In this document: piece by piece, positions 10,039 through 19,325 of the stretch
Numbering within the stretch: position 1 is the stretch's first letter
Layout of the letters: each line of letters opens with the position of its first letter
Assembly (NCBI RefSeq): GCF_001411805.1
Contig: NZ_CP007212.1
Location: forward strand, 868,001 to 932,000
Origin: Burkholderia plantarii
Lineage (GTDB): Bacteria; Pseudomonadota; Gammaproteobacteria; Burkholderiales; Burkholderiaceae
Direction of reading: 5' to 3'
DNA length: 64,000 nucleotides
The notes under the pieces: model-generated
The model's database searches: none
What the model saw: only the letters and a program-made list of their open reading frames with translations
What the model was told of the DNA's origin: nothing
Translations under genes and position numbers: made by a program

Positions 10039-10221
10039 ATGCCTTTCGTTTCTGTGGCCCCGGAGGTTGCTTCAAGCGTGCAGATGCATGTCGTGGCTGA
10101 GCCCGTGTGGAAGACGGTGCGCGGTCAGGTACGCGCACCGCGCTCGGCATGCGCTGAATGCCTGCGGCGCAGGGCGGCGACCCGAGCGGCGTTTGTCGAC
10201 AAGGAAAAGGTCGTGAAATGA
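10039..10221 (+). CDS. 60-residue protein duplicating the VgrG C-terminal tail
   Basis: Small protein that starts one base after the vgrG stop and whose own stop overlaps the next start (ATGA), so it is translated within the operon. Its second half (PRSACAECLRRRAATRAA) is clearly related to the last residues of the preceding VgrG (PQSICVECLLRRAESRAA), sharing PxSxCxECLxRRAxxRAA. The first half has no recognised relative. The paired cysteines could bind metal or form a docking motif for the DUF4123 adaptor encoded next; that is inference. Its length and tight spacing argue for a real gene. Confidence 0.65.
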   Translation: MPFVSVAPEVASSVQMHVVAEPVWKTVRGQVRAPRSACAECLRRRAATRAAFVDKEKVVK

Positions 10222-11117
10222 CGGAAGCCTCGGCCGTATTCGCAATGGCACGCTCGCTGAGCGCCCAGGCTTATGTCCTGGCGGATCCCGCTCAGGACAG
10301 AACCTTGCCGGGCGCATTGCAATTCGATTCCGCGCGCGCCGTATGTCTGCTTGACGGCGCGGCTGACGTGATCGCCGTCGCCCCGCATCTGATCGAGATC
10401 GATGAGGCGAATTTTCATCGCGCGGGAGCATGGCTGGATCGTCATGCGTCAAAGGTTCCATGCGCGACGCTGCTGATTTCCGCCCTGCCGCTGGAGATGC
10501 TCGCGAGGCACTTGAGTTCGTTTGTCGATGTCGTGCTGCCGGACCGGACCATCATGGCGCTTGCCTTCTGGGACCCGGCTATTCTCGCAGTCCTGGCCGG
10601 TGCGCACGGAGACGATACGCTGCCTGTCCGCGGCCCGGTGCTGGCGGCCGGGCAACGACAGGCATTCCTCGGCCCTGTCCTCGCATGGTGGTACTGGGAC
10701 CGTGCCGGCCATCTTCGATCCCTCGACTGGAACGGCGGCGCTGCTGCGTCGAGGCCGGATATGCGTTTGCCCCTGAACCTCGACCAACGTCAGGTCGATG
10801 CGCTGGTCGAGGCCAGCGTGCCGGACAGCATCCTGTACTACATCAGGCTCAACCTACCGGGCCTGCTGGCGCGGATACCGGAATCGGCGCAGTACGCATT
10901 CGTGTACTCGCAGATCCTGAATGCCCGAAAATATGGACTGGAAGGGACCGGCGACCTCGTCAACTATTGCTGCGTCGCGCTGGCTTATGGCGATGCGTTT
11001 GACACACTGCCGGAAGTTGCCGTTTTACTGGAGCAGGTCAGGAGCAAGGCCATGAGCTTTGATGAATTCATGAAAAAATTTCCGAGCGATATCCCGGCAA
11101 TCGACGCGGCGCATTGA
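10218..11117 (+). CDS. DUF4123 domain T6SS effector adaptor/chaperone
   Basis: 299-residue cytoplasmic protein placed between vgrG and the effector. It has the DUF4123 pattern: an N-terminal YVLADPAQ strand, a central FVDVVLPDRTIMALAFWDPAIL block (phenylalanine/tryptophan-rich with a conserved R and D) and a WWYWDRAGHL segment near residue 158. DUF4123 proteins (Tap-1/TEC) load a specific effector onto its cognate VgrG. The start at 10218 overlaps the mini-gene stop by four bases. It probably loads the DUF2235 lipase encoded downstream. Confidence 0.87.
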   Translation: MTEASAVFAMARSLSAQAYVLADPAQDRTLPGALQFDSARAVCLLDGAADVIAVAPHLIEIDEANFHRAGAWLDRHASKVPCATLLISALPLEMLARHLSSFVDVVLPDRTIMALAFWDPAILAVLAGAHGDDTLPVRGPVLAAGQRQAFLGPVLAWWYWDRAGHLRSLDWNGGAAASRPDMRLPLNLDQRQVDALVEASVPDSILYYIRLNLPGLLARIPESAQYAFVYSQILNARKYGLEGTGDLVNYCCVALAYGDAFDTLPEVAVLLEQVRSKAMSFDEFMKKFPSDIPAIDAAH

Positions 11118-11139
11118 CGATCTACTACCGAATGGCGAA

Positions 11140-11589
11140 ATGAAAACGAGACCCGGAATTGCATTCCATGCAGCGGCCTGCCGTCTGCTCGTTGGCCTGA
11201 TGTCGTTGCTGCCGCTGGCGGCCTGCTCGGAGAGAACCATGAACCTGGATGTATCGATCTACAACTACTGGCCGCGCGCGATCTATGACGTTGCCGTCAA
11301 TGGTCAATATGCAGGGGGTGCTTATATGGGCTATCACCCTGGCGGCGCGGGTGGGTCGGTTGTTTGTTGTATCAAGGTCAAGCCTGGCCCGATAACGATC
11401 GAATATTCTCTCGGGGGTTCTGAAGGAATGCCGAGATTGGGCGAGAGAATTCATGCAACTGCCGTTTTGCAGGCATTGCCGGACAATTCCAAGGTTCTCA
11501 CCATGCATGTGTATCCCAATGGAACGGCTTTTGCCGAAGCATCCAAGGAATACGTCGACGAGCGGCCGGAACCGGAGGATAAAAAATGA
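11140..11589 (+). CDS. DUF3304 lipoprotein, probable immunity protein for the Tle1-type lipase
   Basis: 149-residue lipoprotein with an N-terminal signal ending in lipobox LAAC (cysteine near residue 29), so it should sit in the periplasm on a membrane. The mature part (NLDVSIYNYWPRAIYDVAVNG, a GGAGGSVVCC glycine/cysteine block, then KVKPGPITIEY) fits DUF3304. Such lipoproteins are encoded beside DUF2235 lipases in Burkholderia and act, or are presumed to act, as immunity proteins that block the lipase in the periplasm. Its stop overlaps the effector start (ATGATG), which enforces co-translation of antidote and toxin. Confidence 0.8.
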   Translation: MKTRPGIAFHAAACRLLVGLMSLLPLAACSERTMNLDVSIYNYWPRAIYDVAVNGQYAGGAYMGYHPGGAGGSVVCCIKVKPGPITIEYSLGGSEGMPRLGERIHATAVLQALPDNSKVLTMHVYPNGTAFAEASKEYVDERPEPEDKK

Positions 11590-13088
11590 TGTCGTCGCAG
11601 CCACAGTCCTCTTCGACGACGCAAATCATATCGGCCGCTACGCGCGACGTACCGAAGACGCCTCCGACGGCAAAACAGGATTGTTCCGACGTTCTTCATC
11701 TGGCTTTCTTCTTCGACGGTACCGGGAACAACCGCGACGCGGATGCAGCCGGGCAACGATGGAGCAACGTCGCGAGGTTGTTTGATGCCGCGATGAACGA
11801 TCCATCGAAAGGGATCTACCGGTTCTACATCAGCGGCGTCGGCACCCCCTTCAACGGCGAGGTGTCCTGGGTCGACAAGCCCGATGTGTGGCTGGAGGAC
11901 CATGCTCTCGGCGGGGCGTTCGGCGCGGGCGGAGACCGTCGTCTGCTCGATGGCGAAGACCGCATGAATCAGGCGTTGCGCCAGGCGGTGGTCAACAACG
12001 CGAAGAAGATGGGCGGCGAGGTCAAGCAATACGTCGAGAAGAACAAGGATGCCAGCCTGAACGATTTGAACAAGGCAATCGGGGCTCATCGCCTTATCAA
12101 GGTCATCAACATCTCTGTCATAGGCTTCTCCCGCGGCGCGGCGCTTTCCCGTGCATTCGTGAACATGCTGGTCGGGCAATGCAGGAAGCAGGCGGACGGC
12201 TCGCTGGCATTGAATGGCTTTCCGGTCCGTTTCACGTTCCTGGGCGTATTCGATACGGTGGCATCGTTCGGGATGCCCGCACACAACATCACGCTTCCGT
12301 TGGAACAGCGGGACCTGCGCATCCCTGCCTGTGTCGAGCGCTGCGTGCATTACGTCGCCGCCAACGAGCTTCGTTATTCGTTTCCGGTGGATTTGATTCG
12401 CGAAGGCGGCAAGTACAAGGCCGGTTGGACCGAAAAGGTTTATCCCGGTGTGCATTCCGACATCGGCGGGGGATATGGACCCAACGAGCAGAACCTGGAC
12501 GGGAACTATGCTCGTATTCCGATGAACGACATGCACCAGGAAGCGCTGAAGGCGGGCGTGCGCCTGCTGTCGATGGCGGACATCAAGCGCACCCTTGCTC
12601 CTATCTTCGATCGCTTCACCGTGAAGCCCGAAACACAGAAGAACTATCAAGCCTACATGAGCGCGGCAAATCCGGCGGGAACCTCGGTCGAAGCCGATAT
12701 GCGGTGCCACATGAAGTCGTACTACGAAAGCAACGGAACGCTTTCACGAAAAAAACGGCCATTGGCCGGCCAGGCGTCGTTCAACAGCAGTTCGATCAAG
12801 CACGCCATGTGGGGCACGATCGACCTCGAGGCGCCAGCCTATGCGGAGGCATTGAAGACGCATCGCGATATCGTCGTAACTAATCGCGGCACCGCCGAAG
12901 AGCGGGTATTTTTCTACTCGTTCAAGCCCGAGCAATGGCGGCTCGATGCGTGGCTGACGAACGCTCCCGACAGCATCGTCAATTTCTTTTCCCGCTACGT
13001 TCACAACTCCAAGGTTGACTTCATTGCGAACGTCGAACCGTTCAGCTACTTCCGGCCGCGCGGCGTCTTCGAACAAAAATCGTCATGA
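11586..13088 (+). CDS. DUF2235 (Tle1-type) T6SS phospholipase effector
   Basis: 500-residue alpha/beta-hydrolase of the DUF2235/Tle1 family, antibacterial T6SS lipases that cleave membrane phospholipids in rival cells. Visible motifs are LAFFFDGTGNN (39-49), the nucleophile elbow GFSRGAA with Ser182, GVFDTVAS with Asp223 and GVHSDIGGGY with His290, which together can supply the Ser-Asp-His triad. There is no signal peptide, as expected for VgrG-delivered cargo. It is the last gene of the vgrG operon and ends before a strong hairpin. A paralogue lies at 51496-53109. Either of two adjacent ATGs could be the start. Confidence 0.92.
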   Translation: MMSSQPQSSSTTQIISAATRDVPKTPPTAKQDCSDVLHLAFFFDGTGNNRDADAAGQRWSNVARLFDAAMNDPSKGIYRFYISGVGTPFNGEVSWVDKPDVWLEDHALGGAFGAGGDRRLLDGEDRMNQALRQAVVNNAKKMGGEVKQYVEKNKDASLNDLNKAIGAHRLIKVINISVIGFSRGAALSRAFVNMLVGQCRKQADGSLALNGFPVRFTFLGVFDTVASFGMPAHNITLPLEQRDLRIPACVERCVHYVAANELRYSFPVDLIREGGKYKAGWTEKVYPGVHSDIGGGYGPNEQNLDGNYARIPMNDMHQEALKAGVRLLSMADIKRTLAPIFDRFTVKPETQKNYQAYMSAANPAGTSVEADMRCHMKSYYESNGTLSRKKRPLAGQASFNSSSIKHAMWGTIDLEAPAYAEALKTHRDIVVTNRGTAEERVFFYSFKPEQWRLDAWLTNAPDSIVNFFSRYVHNSKVDFIANVEPFSYFRPRGVFEQKSS

Positions 13089-13111
13089 CCAAGGCAATCG
13101 CCATGCGTGTG

Positions 13112-13136
13112 GAAACGCCCCGATCCGGGGCGTTTC
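13112..13136. terminator. Hairpin between the T6SS operon and the AEC carrier gene
   Basis: Perfect inverted repeat gaaacgccccg / cggggcgtttc with short A and T flanks lies between two converging genes. It is probably a bidirectional terminator. Confidence 0.75.
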
Positions 13137-13151
13137 ACTCCGCCAGCCCCC

Positions 13152-14111
13152 TCACCGAACCGGCGCAAACAGATAAATCGCCACCGACAGCGTGACGATG
13201 CTCGCGAGCGACGACACCACCAGCGTCGTCCCCGACACCGCCGGCCGCACGTTCGCGCTGGCGCCGAACACCAGGCCGAAGAAGCCGGCCGGGATCGCCG
13301 TCAGCAGCACGGCTTCGGCCTTGATGACGGGCGGCAGTCCGAACAGCGTGGCCAGCGCCCAGACGATCGCCGGCTGCACCAGGTTCTTGATCACCGTGCC
13401 CAGCACGACGTTGCCGCCGATGCGGATCGGCTGGGCCGACAGCATCAGCCCGGTCAGAAAGAGCCCGACGCCCGCGGTGGCGGCGGTCATCGGCGCGAGC
13501 GCGGTGCCGACGATCGGCGGCACGCGCAGGCCGGACAGCGCCACGATCAACCCGAGCAGCGGGCCGACGAAGATCGGCTTCTGCACCGAATGCCGGAGCG
13601 CGACGAGGAACTTGCCTAGCGCGGAACCGGGTGAATCGGGCCGGCTCTCGGCCGACACATGCATGTCGAGGAACGCGAGCGTCAGCGGCGAGATCGTCAC
13701 CGAGCCGACCGCGATGCAGATCGCCACCGGCAGCCCGGCCTCGGCGCCCCAGAACGGCGTCAGCAGCGGCAGGCCGATCGACGCGAAATTCGGAAACGCG
13801 GTGGTCAGCGTCTGGACCGAGGCCGTGCCGAGGTCCTGCCCGCAGGCGCGGCGCTGATGGAAGAACACGGGCAGGTAGACGATCAGCAGCCCGAGCGCGA
13901 TGACGAGCGCGAGCCGCCCGTTCTGCACGATCACGTCGTGGGGCGTGCGCGCGATCGAGATGAACAGCGTGAGCGGCAGCGCGAACTGCATCAGCAGCAC
14001 GTTCAGGCTCTTGACGTTGAGGTTGTCGACCAGCTTGCGGCGGCCGGCGAAATAGCCCAGCAGAAGTCCGACGTACACGGGCAGCAGCGCGGTAATGATC
14101 AGGATGAGCAT
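13152..14111 (-). CDS. AEC-family transporter (auxin efflux carrier/malonate carrier type)
   Basis: Inner-membrane protein of 319 residues made of about ten hydrophobic segments arranged as two five-helix halves, as in AEC permeases (LIITALLPVYVGLLLGYFAGR at the start; VLLTAIPAGFFGLVFGA near the end). The ATG at 14111 was chosen because the preceding in-frame 82 residues are hydrophilic and unrelated to the family, which begins at this first membrane helix. The substrate is uncertain; relatives move malonate or other dicarboxylates. Confidence 0.88.
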   Translation of the reverse strand: MLILIITALLPVYVGLLLGYFAGRRKLVDNLNVKSLNVLLMQFALPLTLFISIARTPHDVIVQNGRLALVIALGLLIVYLPVFFHQRRACGQDLGTASVQTLTTAFPNFASIGLPLLTPFWGAEAGLPVAICIAVGSVTISPLTLAFLDMHVSAESRPDSPGSALGKFLVALRHSVQKPIFVGPLLGLIVALSGLRVPPIVGTALAPMTAATAGVGLFLTGLMLSAQPIRIGGNVVLGTVIKNLVQPAIVWALATLFGLPPVIKAEAVLLTAIPAGFFGLVFGASANVRPAVSGTTLVVSSLASIVTLSVAIYLFAPVR

Positions 14112-14468
14112 AGGGGGCACGGATAAGGGGAGGGCATGCCGGCCCGGCTGCCGGCTGCGTGCGGCCACGCGCCTGACCTGACGGTCGAACCACGGCATGA
14201 GGGATTGCCGCCGCAGCGGCACTGCGACAACCCATCCACAATAAGCGCTCGATGCCGTTTCGGACTTGTCGTCGTGCAAGTTCCGTGGGGCCGAGCCTGA
14301 TAAAAGTGACTGGTGGTGCCACGGCCAGCATCGCGATCGCGCTCGTTGCCCGGACATTGCCTTACCCGGCCCGCAGCGCCTAAAGTAACGCGACCGATGC
14401 CGTGCCGCCCCGCCCTCGCGCCCGGAGGCGCCGGCCGGCCTGCGCCCATCCCTTATCCAGGAGCCTTC
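14112..14468. other. Divergent intergenic region, AEC carrier/crcB
   Basis: About 357 bases that must hold promoters for both divergent genes. No coding sequence with family resemblance and no clear riboswitch was recognised, although crcB genes are often preceded by a fluoride riboswitch in other bacteria. Confidence 0.4.
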
Positions 14469-14855
14469 TTGTTATTTTCGATCGCCGCGATCTTCATTGG
14501 CGCCGGCCTCGGCGCGCTGTTGCGCTGGGGCTTGAGTCTCACGCTGAACATGGTCGTGCCGCAGCTTCCGCTCGGCACGCTCGCCTCGAACCTGGTCGGG
14601 GGTTATCTGATCGGCATCGCGATCGTCGTGTTCAACACGAAGACGGGCCTGCCGCCCGAGTGGCGGCTGTTCGTGATCACCGGATTCATGGGCGGGCTCA
14701 CCACCTTCTCGACCTATTCGGCCGAGGTGATGCAGCACGTCGTGGACGGGCGGCTGGGCTGGGCGGCGATCGTCGCGTTCGTGCATCTGATCGGCTCGTT
14801 CACGCTCACGCTGCTCGGCATCCTGACGGCTCGCGCGTTGCTGCTGCCGGCGTGA
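14469..14855 (+). CDS. crcB: Fluoride ion channel CrcB/Fluc
   Basis: Small inner-membrane fluoride exporter working as a dual-topology dimer. Starting at TTG 14469, with AGGAG five to six bases upstream, the protein is 128 residues, the normal family length. It has the expected [25 protein letters not shown] (the conserved N in TM2) and [15 protein letters not shown] motifs; the last is the phenylalanine/serine/threonine pore track. Longer in-frame readings from 14313 lack homology. Confidence 0.95.
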   Translation: MLFSIAAIFIGAGLGALLRWGLSLTLNMVVPQLPLGTLASNLVGGYLIGIAIVVFNTKTGLPPEWRLFVITGFMGGLTTFSTYSAEVMQHVVDGRLGWAAIVAFVHLIGSFTLTLLGILTARALLLPA

Positions 14856-14986
14856 CATCGACATCGCGAGCTGGCACCGCGTAGCCGCGTAGGCGATGCC
14901 GGCCGCCGCCGCAAAATCCGGGAGAGTCCGGGCGGCGAGGCGCCAGCCGCCCGGCGTCGGCCGTTCAGCGTGAATTCAAAGCGAAT

Positions 14987-15550
14987 TCAGAGCGTAAACA
15001 GCGTCATCGAGATCGCCGCACGCGTGACGACCATGATCAGCACCTGCACGATCACGAACAGCAGGATCGGCGAGAGATCCATGCCGCCGAGGCTCGGCAG
15101 CACGCGCCGCAGCGGATTGAGCAGCGGCGCGGTCAGCGGGAACAGGATCTCCATGGCCGGCGAGCGCGGATTGAGCCACGACAGCAGCGCCATCAGGATC
15201 GTCATCCACAGCACCAGGTTCAGCGCCCATTTCACGAGCGTTAGCAGCGCGACGATCACGAGCGTGGGCAGGATCGACAGCGCGTCGATGCCGGCCAGCG
15301 ACATCATCAGCAGCACGTAGATGAACGCGGTGAGCAACGCGGCCACCACGCTGGCCCAGTCGATGCCGCGCGTGCCGGTGATCACGCGGCGCAGCGGCAG
15401 CACGATCCAGTTGGTGGCCTGCAGCACGGCCTGCGTGACGGGGTTGTAGGGCGGGACGCGCACCGCCTGCATCCAGGCGCGCAGCAGCAGGGCGGCGCCG
15501 AACAGCGTGAACAGGGTGTTGAGCAGAAAGCGGGCGATTTCGCCGAGCAT
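14987..15550 (-). CDS. YggT family membrane protein
   Basis: 187-residue integral membrane protein with two related halves, each containing the YggT pattern of a hydrophobic pair around an R-x2-P-x-NPV or LxPLRRVxP stretch (RVPPYNPVTQAVLQATNWIV; LLNPLRRVLPSLGGMDLSPI). The start at 15550 (MLGEIARFLLNT) matches the family. The function is unknown; relatives are linked to osmotic shock, FtsZ-region functions and photosystem assembly. It lies directly downstream of the DUF2520 gene on the same strand, so the two may be co-transcribed. Confidence 0.9.
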   Translation of the reverse strand: MLGEIARFLLNTLFTLFGAALLLRAWMQAVRVPPYNPVTQAVLQATNWIVLPLRRVITGTRGIDWASVVAALLTAFIYVLLMMSLAGIDALSILPTLVIVALLTLVKWALNLVLWMTILMALLSWLNPRSPAMEILFPLTAPLLNPLRRVLPSLGGMDLSPILLFVIVQVLIMVVTRAAISMTLFTL

Positions 15551-15626
15551 CGTTGAAATCCTTAGTATGACAGTCGGGTAGCGTGCGGCCGCCGTGCGAA
15601 GGTGGCCTGCATCGGGCGTCACCTTA

Positions 15627-16565
15627 TCACGGCTCGCGGCGCGCGGGGGCAGGCCGGGCCAGGTGCGAAGCGAGCAGCGCGTCGACGCTGCCGGCCAGCG
15701 CGTCGAGACCGGCGGGCGGCACCGCGCGTCGCCTGGCTAGGCCCACGGCGCGGCGCGTCATCAGCGCGTAGAGCACGGCATGATCGTCGCCGAGTTCGTC
15801 GAGCAGCGCGAGCTGCCGCTCGACGATGCCGGCGTCGCCGCGCGATACCGGCCCCGCCAGCGCGTTGGCGAGCCCCTTGTCGCGCGCGGTCTCGATGGTG
15901 CCGGACAGCATCGGCAGCAGCGCGCGCAGCGCGTCGGCCTCGTTCATGCCGAGTTGGCGCCACAGCGCGACGGCTTCGGCCAGGCCGCACAGCGCGAAGC
16001 TCGCCGCGTAGTGCGCGGCCGCGTGATAGAGCATCCGGCCGCCGGGCGGAATCGCCAGCGGATGGCAGCCGAGCGCGGCGGCGAGCGCATCGAGCACGGG
16101 GCGCAGCGTGCCGTCGGCCTCGATCGTGACCGAACAGCCCTCGATGCGGGTCAGGTCGGCGTCGGCGCCGCCAAACAGGTAGAGCGGGTGGAAGCCGCCC
16201 GTCTGCGCCAGCTGCGCGCGCGCGGGCGCCAGCAACTCGACGCTCGACGCGCCGCTGCAGTGGACGAGCGCCTGCGCCGGCGCGCGCGCCGGATCGAAGC
16301 GCAGCGACGCGGCCACCGGGCCGATGCCGTCGTCGGAGACGGTCACGAAGATCAGATCGGCGGCATCGACGACGGCCTGCGCGTTCGCGACGGCCAGGCA
16401 GCCGTCGATCGGGGCGGCGAGCGCCTGCGCGGACGCCGCCGAGCGGCTCGCGATCGCCACCACCGGAAAGCCGGCCTGCGCGAACCGGCGCGCGAGACAG
16501 CGGGCGAGCCGGCCGGCGCCGATGAAGCCGAGACGGGGAACGGACGGAAGCGACATTGCAGTCAT
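15627..16565 (-). CDS. Rossmann-like and DUF2520 domain protein
   Basis: 312-residue cytoplasmic NAD(P)-binding protein. The N-terminus has a Rossmann dinucleotide motif (LGFIGAGRLARCLARRF, residues 12-28). The C-terminal half, with HPLYLFGG and a helical segment around MLYHAAAHYAASFALCG, fits DUF2520, a domain related to ProC-type dehydrogenases. The exact substrate is unknown. It is followed 76 bases later by the YggT gene on the same strand. Confidence 0.88.
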   Translation of the reverse strand: MTAMSLPSVPRLGFIGAGRLARCLARRFAQAGFPVVAIASRSAASAQALAAPIDGCLAVANAQAVVDAADLIFVTVSDDGIGPVAASLRFDPARAPAQALVHCSGASSVELLAPARAQLAQTGGFHPLYLFGGADADLTRIEGCSVTIEADGTLRPVLDALAAALGCHPLAIPPGGRMLYHAAAHYAASFALCGLAEAVALWRQLGMNEADALRALLPMLSGTIETARDKGLANALAGPVSRGDAGIVERQLALLDELGDDHAVLYALMTRRAVGLARRRAVPPAGLDALAGSVDALLASHLARPAPARREP

Positions 16566-16972
16566 GGCGGTGCGGCACGGGACGAATCGGTCAGCCGTCA
16601 GTATCCCGTATTTGGCGCACTATCCGCCGACCCGATACAAAACCCGACGAAATCGCCGGGCGACGGCGGCAACTTCGCGCGGAATTTGTAATCAATCATT
16701 ACCTGTCCCGCCGCTGCTTCAGGATTAACTATCGGAAAAGCTGACCGATTCGCTTGATTGATCGCAAGGCCGAGGTCCGGCCGGCGGCTCGGGCGGGCCG
16801 TCCCGCCCCGTGAAAGGCCGCGCCGGGCGCGTCCATGGGGCAAGCTGCAATTGCAATTTGCAACAAATGTGGATGGTTCGCGGGAAGGGATTTCGCTACA
16901 TTGAACCCATACAGCAAGGCATCCGTCGCTGTCCATGTGGCCCGCCGACGAAGTGCCGCCAGGAGAACCGAA
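16566..16972. other. Intergenic region upstream of the PXPV-like protein gene
   Basis: About 407 bases without a recognisable gene. Two adjacent palindromic hexamers (ttgcaattgc/ttgcaa) lie near 16849-16864 and could be an operator for the gene at 16973; this is only a suggestion. Confidence 0.35.
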
Positions 16973-17263
16973 GTGAAAAAGCTCATTCCGCTCATCGCTG
17001 CCGCCGCGCTCGGCCTCGGGGTCGCGAGCGCTGCCCAGGCCCATGTTTCGATCGGCGTCGGCATCGGCCTGCCGATCGCGCCGGCCTATCCGGTCTATGC
17101 CGCGCCGCCGCCCGTCGTCTACGCGCCGCCGCCGCCCGTCGTCTATGCGCCGGCGCCTGCCTACTATGGCCCGCCCCCGGTCGTCGTCGGCGGCTACTAC
17201 GGCCGCCCGTACTGGCACCATCACGGCTATTACGGCCACGGCTACTACGGCCGCCGCTGGTAA
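16973..17263 (+). CDS. Small exported PXPV-repeat-like protein
   Basis: 96-residue secreted protein. The GTG start at 16973 is chosen because AGGAGA lies seven bases upstream and the reading begins with a clear signal peptide (KKLIPLIAAAALGLGVASAA, cleavage after AQA). The mature part is Pro/Val/Tyr-rich with repeats of the form YAPPPPVVY, then a Tyr/Gly/His-rich tail (YWHHHGYYGHGYYGRRW). Similar proteins in Burkholderia are annotated as PXPV repeat family; no function is known. The histidine-rich tail might bind metal. Confidence 0.8.
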   Translation: MKKLIPLIAAAALGLGVASAAQAHVSIGVGIGLPIAPAYPVYAAPPPVVYAPPPPVVYAPAPAYYGPPPVVVGGYYGRPYWHHHGYYGHGYYGRRW

Positions 17264-17290
17264 TCACCGGCAAGCCGGCGCGCCCTATCG

Positions 17291-17331
17291 CGGCGCGGCA
17301 CGGGAAACCGTGTCGCGCCGTCTGCTTTTTG
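17291..17331 (+). terminator. Intrinsic terminator after the PXPV-like gene
   Basis: Stem ggcgcggcacgg with loop gaaa and a complementary arm containing one G-T wobble is followed within a few bases by ttttt. Confidence 0.85.
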
Positions 17332-17516
17332 GGCGGGAAGGGAAGGAGACGGAGCGCGTGAGCGGGCCGGGCTCGAGCCAGGACGCACGCCGCCGGGGCG
17401 GGGGCAATTCGTAACCGGGTGAAACCGCGCGTGCCGCGACGAGCGTGCGGCCCTCCCGCCAACCGGCCAGCATGAATCAACGCATCAGCGCCCGCCAGTA
17501 TTGGGTCGCGGCGCGT

Positions 17517-19088
17517 TCAGCCGAGCCCGATCTCGTTCCAGAGCGTATCGACGCGCGCCTTCACGGCTGCCTCCATCTCGATCGGGCGCCCCCATTCGCG
17601 CTGCGTCTCGCCGGGCCACTTGTTGGTGGCGTCGATGCCCATCTTCGAGCCGAGGCCGGCCACGGGCGAGGCGAAATCGAGGTAGTCGATCGGCGTGTTG
17701 TCGACCAGCACGGTGTCGCGCACCGGATCGACGCGCGTGGTGATCGCCCAGATCACCTCCTTCCAGTCGCGGATGTTCACGTCCTCGTCCACCACCACGA
17801 TGAACTTCGTATACATGAACTGCCGCAGGAAGCTCCAGACGCCGAACATCACGCGCTTCGAGTGACCCGCGTAGCTTTTCTTCATCTGCACGATCGCCAT
17901 CCGGTAGCTGCAGCCCTCGGGCGGCAGATAGAAGTCGGTGATCTCGGCGAACTGCTTCTGCAGCAGCGGCACGAACACTTCGTTGAGCGCGACGCCGAGC
18001 ACGGCGGGCTCGTCGGGCGGCTTGCCGGTGTAGGTCGAGTGGTAGATCGCGTCGCGGCGCATCGTGATGCGCTCGACGGTGAACACGGGGAACCACTCCT
18101 GCTCGTTGTAGTAGCCGGTGTGGTCGCCATACGGGCCTTCGAGCGCGTGTTCGTAGGCGGCCGTGCCGCGCGTGCCGGCGGGCCGCGGCGGCGCGCCGGC
18201 GGGCGCGGGCCCCGGCGTGCCGGTCTGCGGGTGGATGAAGCCCTCGAGCACGATTTCGGCGCGCGCCGGCACCTGCAACCCGTCCACGCCCGGCGTCAGG
18301 CACTTCGCGAGTTCGGTGCGCGCGCCGCGCAGCAGCCCGGCGAACTGGTACTCGGACAGCGTGTCGGGCACCGGCGCGACGGCGCCGAGCGTGGTGGCCG
18401 GGTCGGCGCCGAGCACCACGGCCACCGGATAAGGCTTGCCGGGATTGGCGAGCGCGAATTCGCGGAAATCGAGCGCGCCGCCGCGATGCGCGAGCCAGCG
18501 CATGATCAGCTTGTTGCGGCCGATCAACTGCTGGCGGTAGATGCCGAGGTTCTGGCGCGTCTTGTTCGGGCCGCGCGTGACGGTGAGCCCCCAGGTCAGC
18601 AGCGGGCCGGCGTCGCCGGGCCAGCAGGTCTGGATCGGCAGCTTGTGCAGGTCGACGTCGTCGCCCTCCCAGACGATCTCCTGGCACGGCGGCGCGGACA
18701 CCGTCTTCGGCGCCATGTCCCACACGGCCTTGGCGAGCGACAGCAGCTTGCCGGCGTCGGCGAGGCGCTTCGGCGGATCGGGCTCCTTCAGCGCCGACAG
18801 CAGGCGGCCGACGTCGCGCAGCGAGGTCAGCGCCGTGGCGTCGTCGGCCGCGTCGGCGTCCACGCCCATGCCGAGCGCCACGCGCCGCGGCGTGCCGAAC
18901 AGGTTGCCGAGCACCGGAAACCGATAGCCGTCGGGCGCGTCGAACAGCAGGGCCGGGCCGCCGGCGCGCAGTACCCGATCGCACAGCTCGGTCATTTCGA
19001 GCACGGGCGACACGGGCTGGGTGACCCGCCGCAGTTCGCCGAGACCCTCGAGGCGCTGAGAAAAATCGCGTAAGTCTTTGTATTTCAT
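17517..19088 (-). CDS. ubiD: 3-octaprenyl-4-hydroxybenzoate carboxy-lyase (UbiD)
   Basis: Prenyl-FMN-dependent decarboxylase of ubiquinone synthesis. The 523-residue protein starts [20 protein letters not shown], the standard UbiD N-terminus. It contains the [12 protein letters not shown] segment, the cofactor-binding block [19 protein letters not shown] and the catalytic-region motif [10 protein letters not shown]. It is slightly longer than E. coli UbiD because of a Pro/Ala-rich insertion around residues 320-335 ([13 protein letters not shown]). It stands alone; the flavin prenyltransferase UbiX is not in the window. Confidence 0.96.
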   Translation of the reverse strand: MKYKDLRDFSQRLEGLGELRRVTQPVSPVLEMTELCDRVLRAGGPALLFDAPDGYRFPVLGNLFGTPRRVALGMGVDADAADDATALTSLRDVGRLLSALKEPDPPKRLADAGKLLSLAKAVWDMAPKTVSAPPCQEIVWEGDDVDLHKLPIQTCWPGDAGPLLTWGLTVTRGPNKTRQNLGIYRQQLIGRNKLIMRWLAHRGGALDFREFALANPGKPYPVAVVLGADPATTLGAVAPVPDTLSEYQFAGLLRGARTELAKCLTPGVDGLQVPARAEIVLEGFIHPQTGTPGPAPAGAPPRPAGTRGTAAYEHALEGPYGDHTGYYNEQEWFPVFTVERITMRRDAIYHSTYTGKPPDEPAVLGVALNEVFVPLLQKQFAEITDFYLPPEGCSYRMAIVQMKKSYAGHSKRVMFGVWSFLRQFMYTKFIVVVDEDVNIRDWKEVIWAITTRVDPVRDTVLVDNTPIDYLDFASPVAGLGSKMGIDATNKWPGETQREWGRPIEMEAAVKARVDTLWNEIGLG

Positions 19089-19290
19089 CAGAGTATTGCC
19101 GGCGCTCGGAAATCGGGCGCGATGGCGGCGCGAGGCGCCGGAAATCGAGCACCGATTTTACCCGGGGTGGCTCCGGGCAGCGCGATCCGCAAATTTGTTC
19201 AACGCGCATGAAAGCCAGACGGTGCGCGGCTTTTCGCGCCGCGTCGTAATAAATGATTACTTTTTGTTATGATTTCGGGACTTTATAGTG

Positions 19291-19319
19291 TTGACGATCT
19301 ATAAAACCCTCCCTAGAAT
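19291..19319 (+). promoter_or_regulatory. Strong sigma-70-like promoter for the leader RNA/lytic transglycosylase
   Basis: TTGACG, a 17-base spacer, then TAGAAT: near-consensus boxes with ideal spacing in a locally AT-rich stretch. Transcription would start near 19326, about 330 bases before the downstream gene. Confidence 0.8.
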
Positions 19320-19325
19320 CCGCTC

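Noticed and set aside
6709..13136. tRNA-Gly as an integration site for the T6SS module.
   Set aside because: The tRNA 3' end points away from the module and no direct repeat or integrase gene was seen.
14112..14468. A fluoride riboswitch upstream of crcB.
   Set aside because: The conserved pseudoknot sequence of that class was not found by eye.
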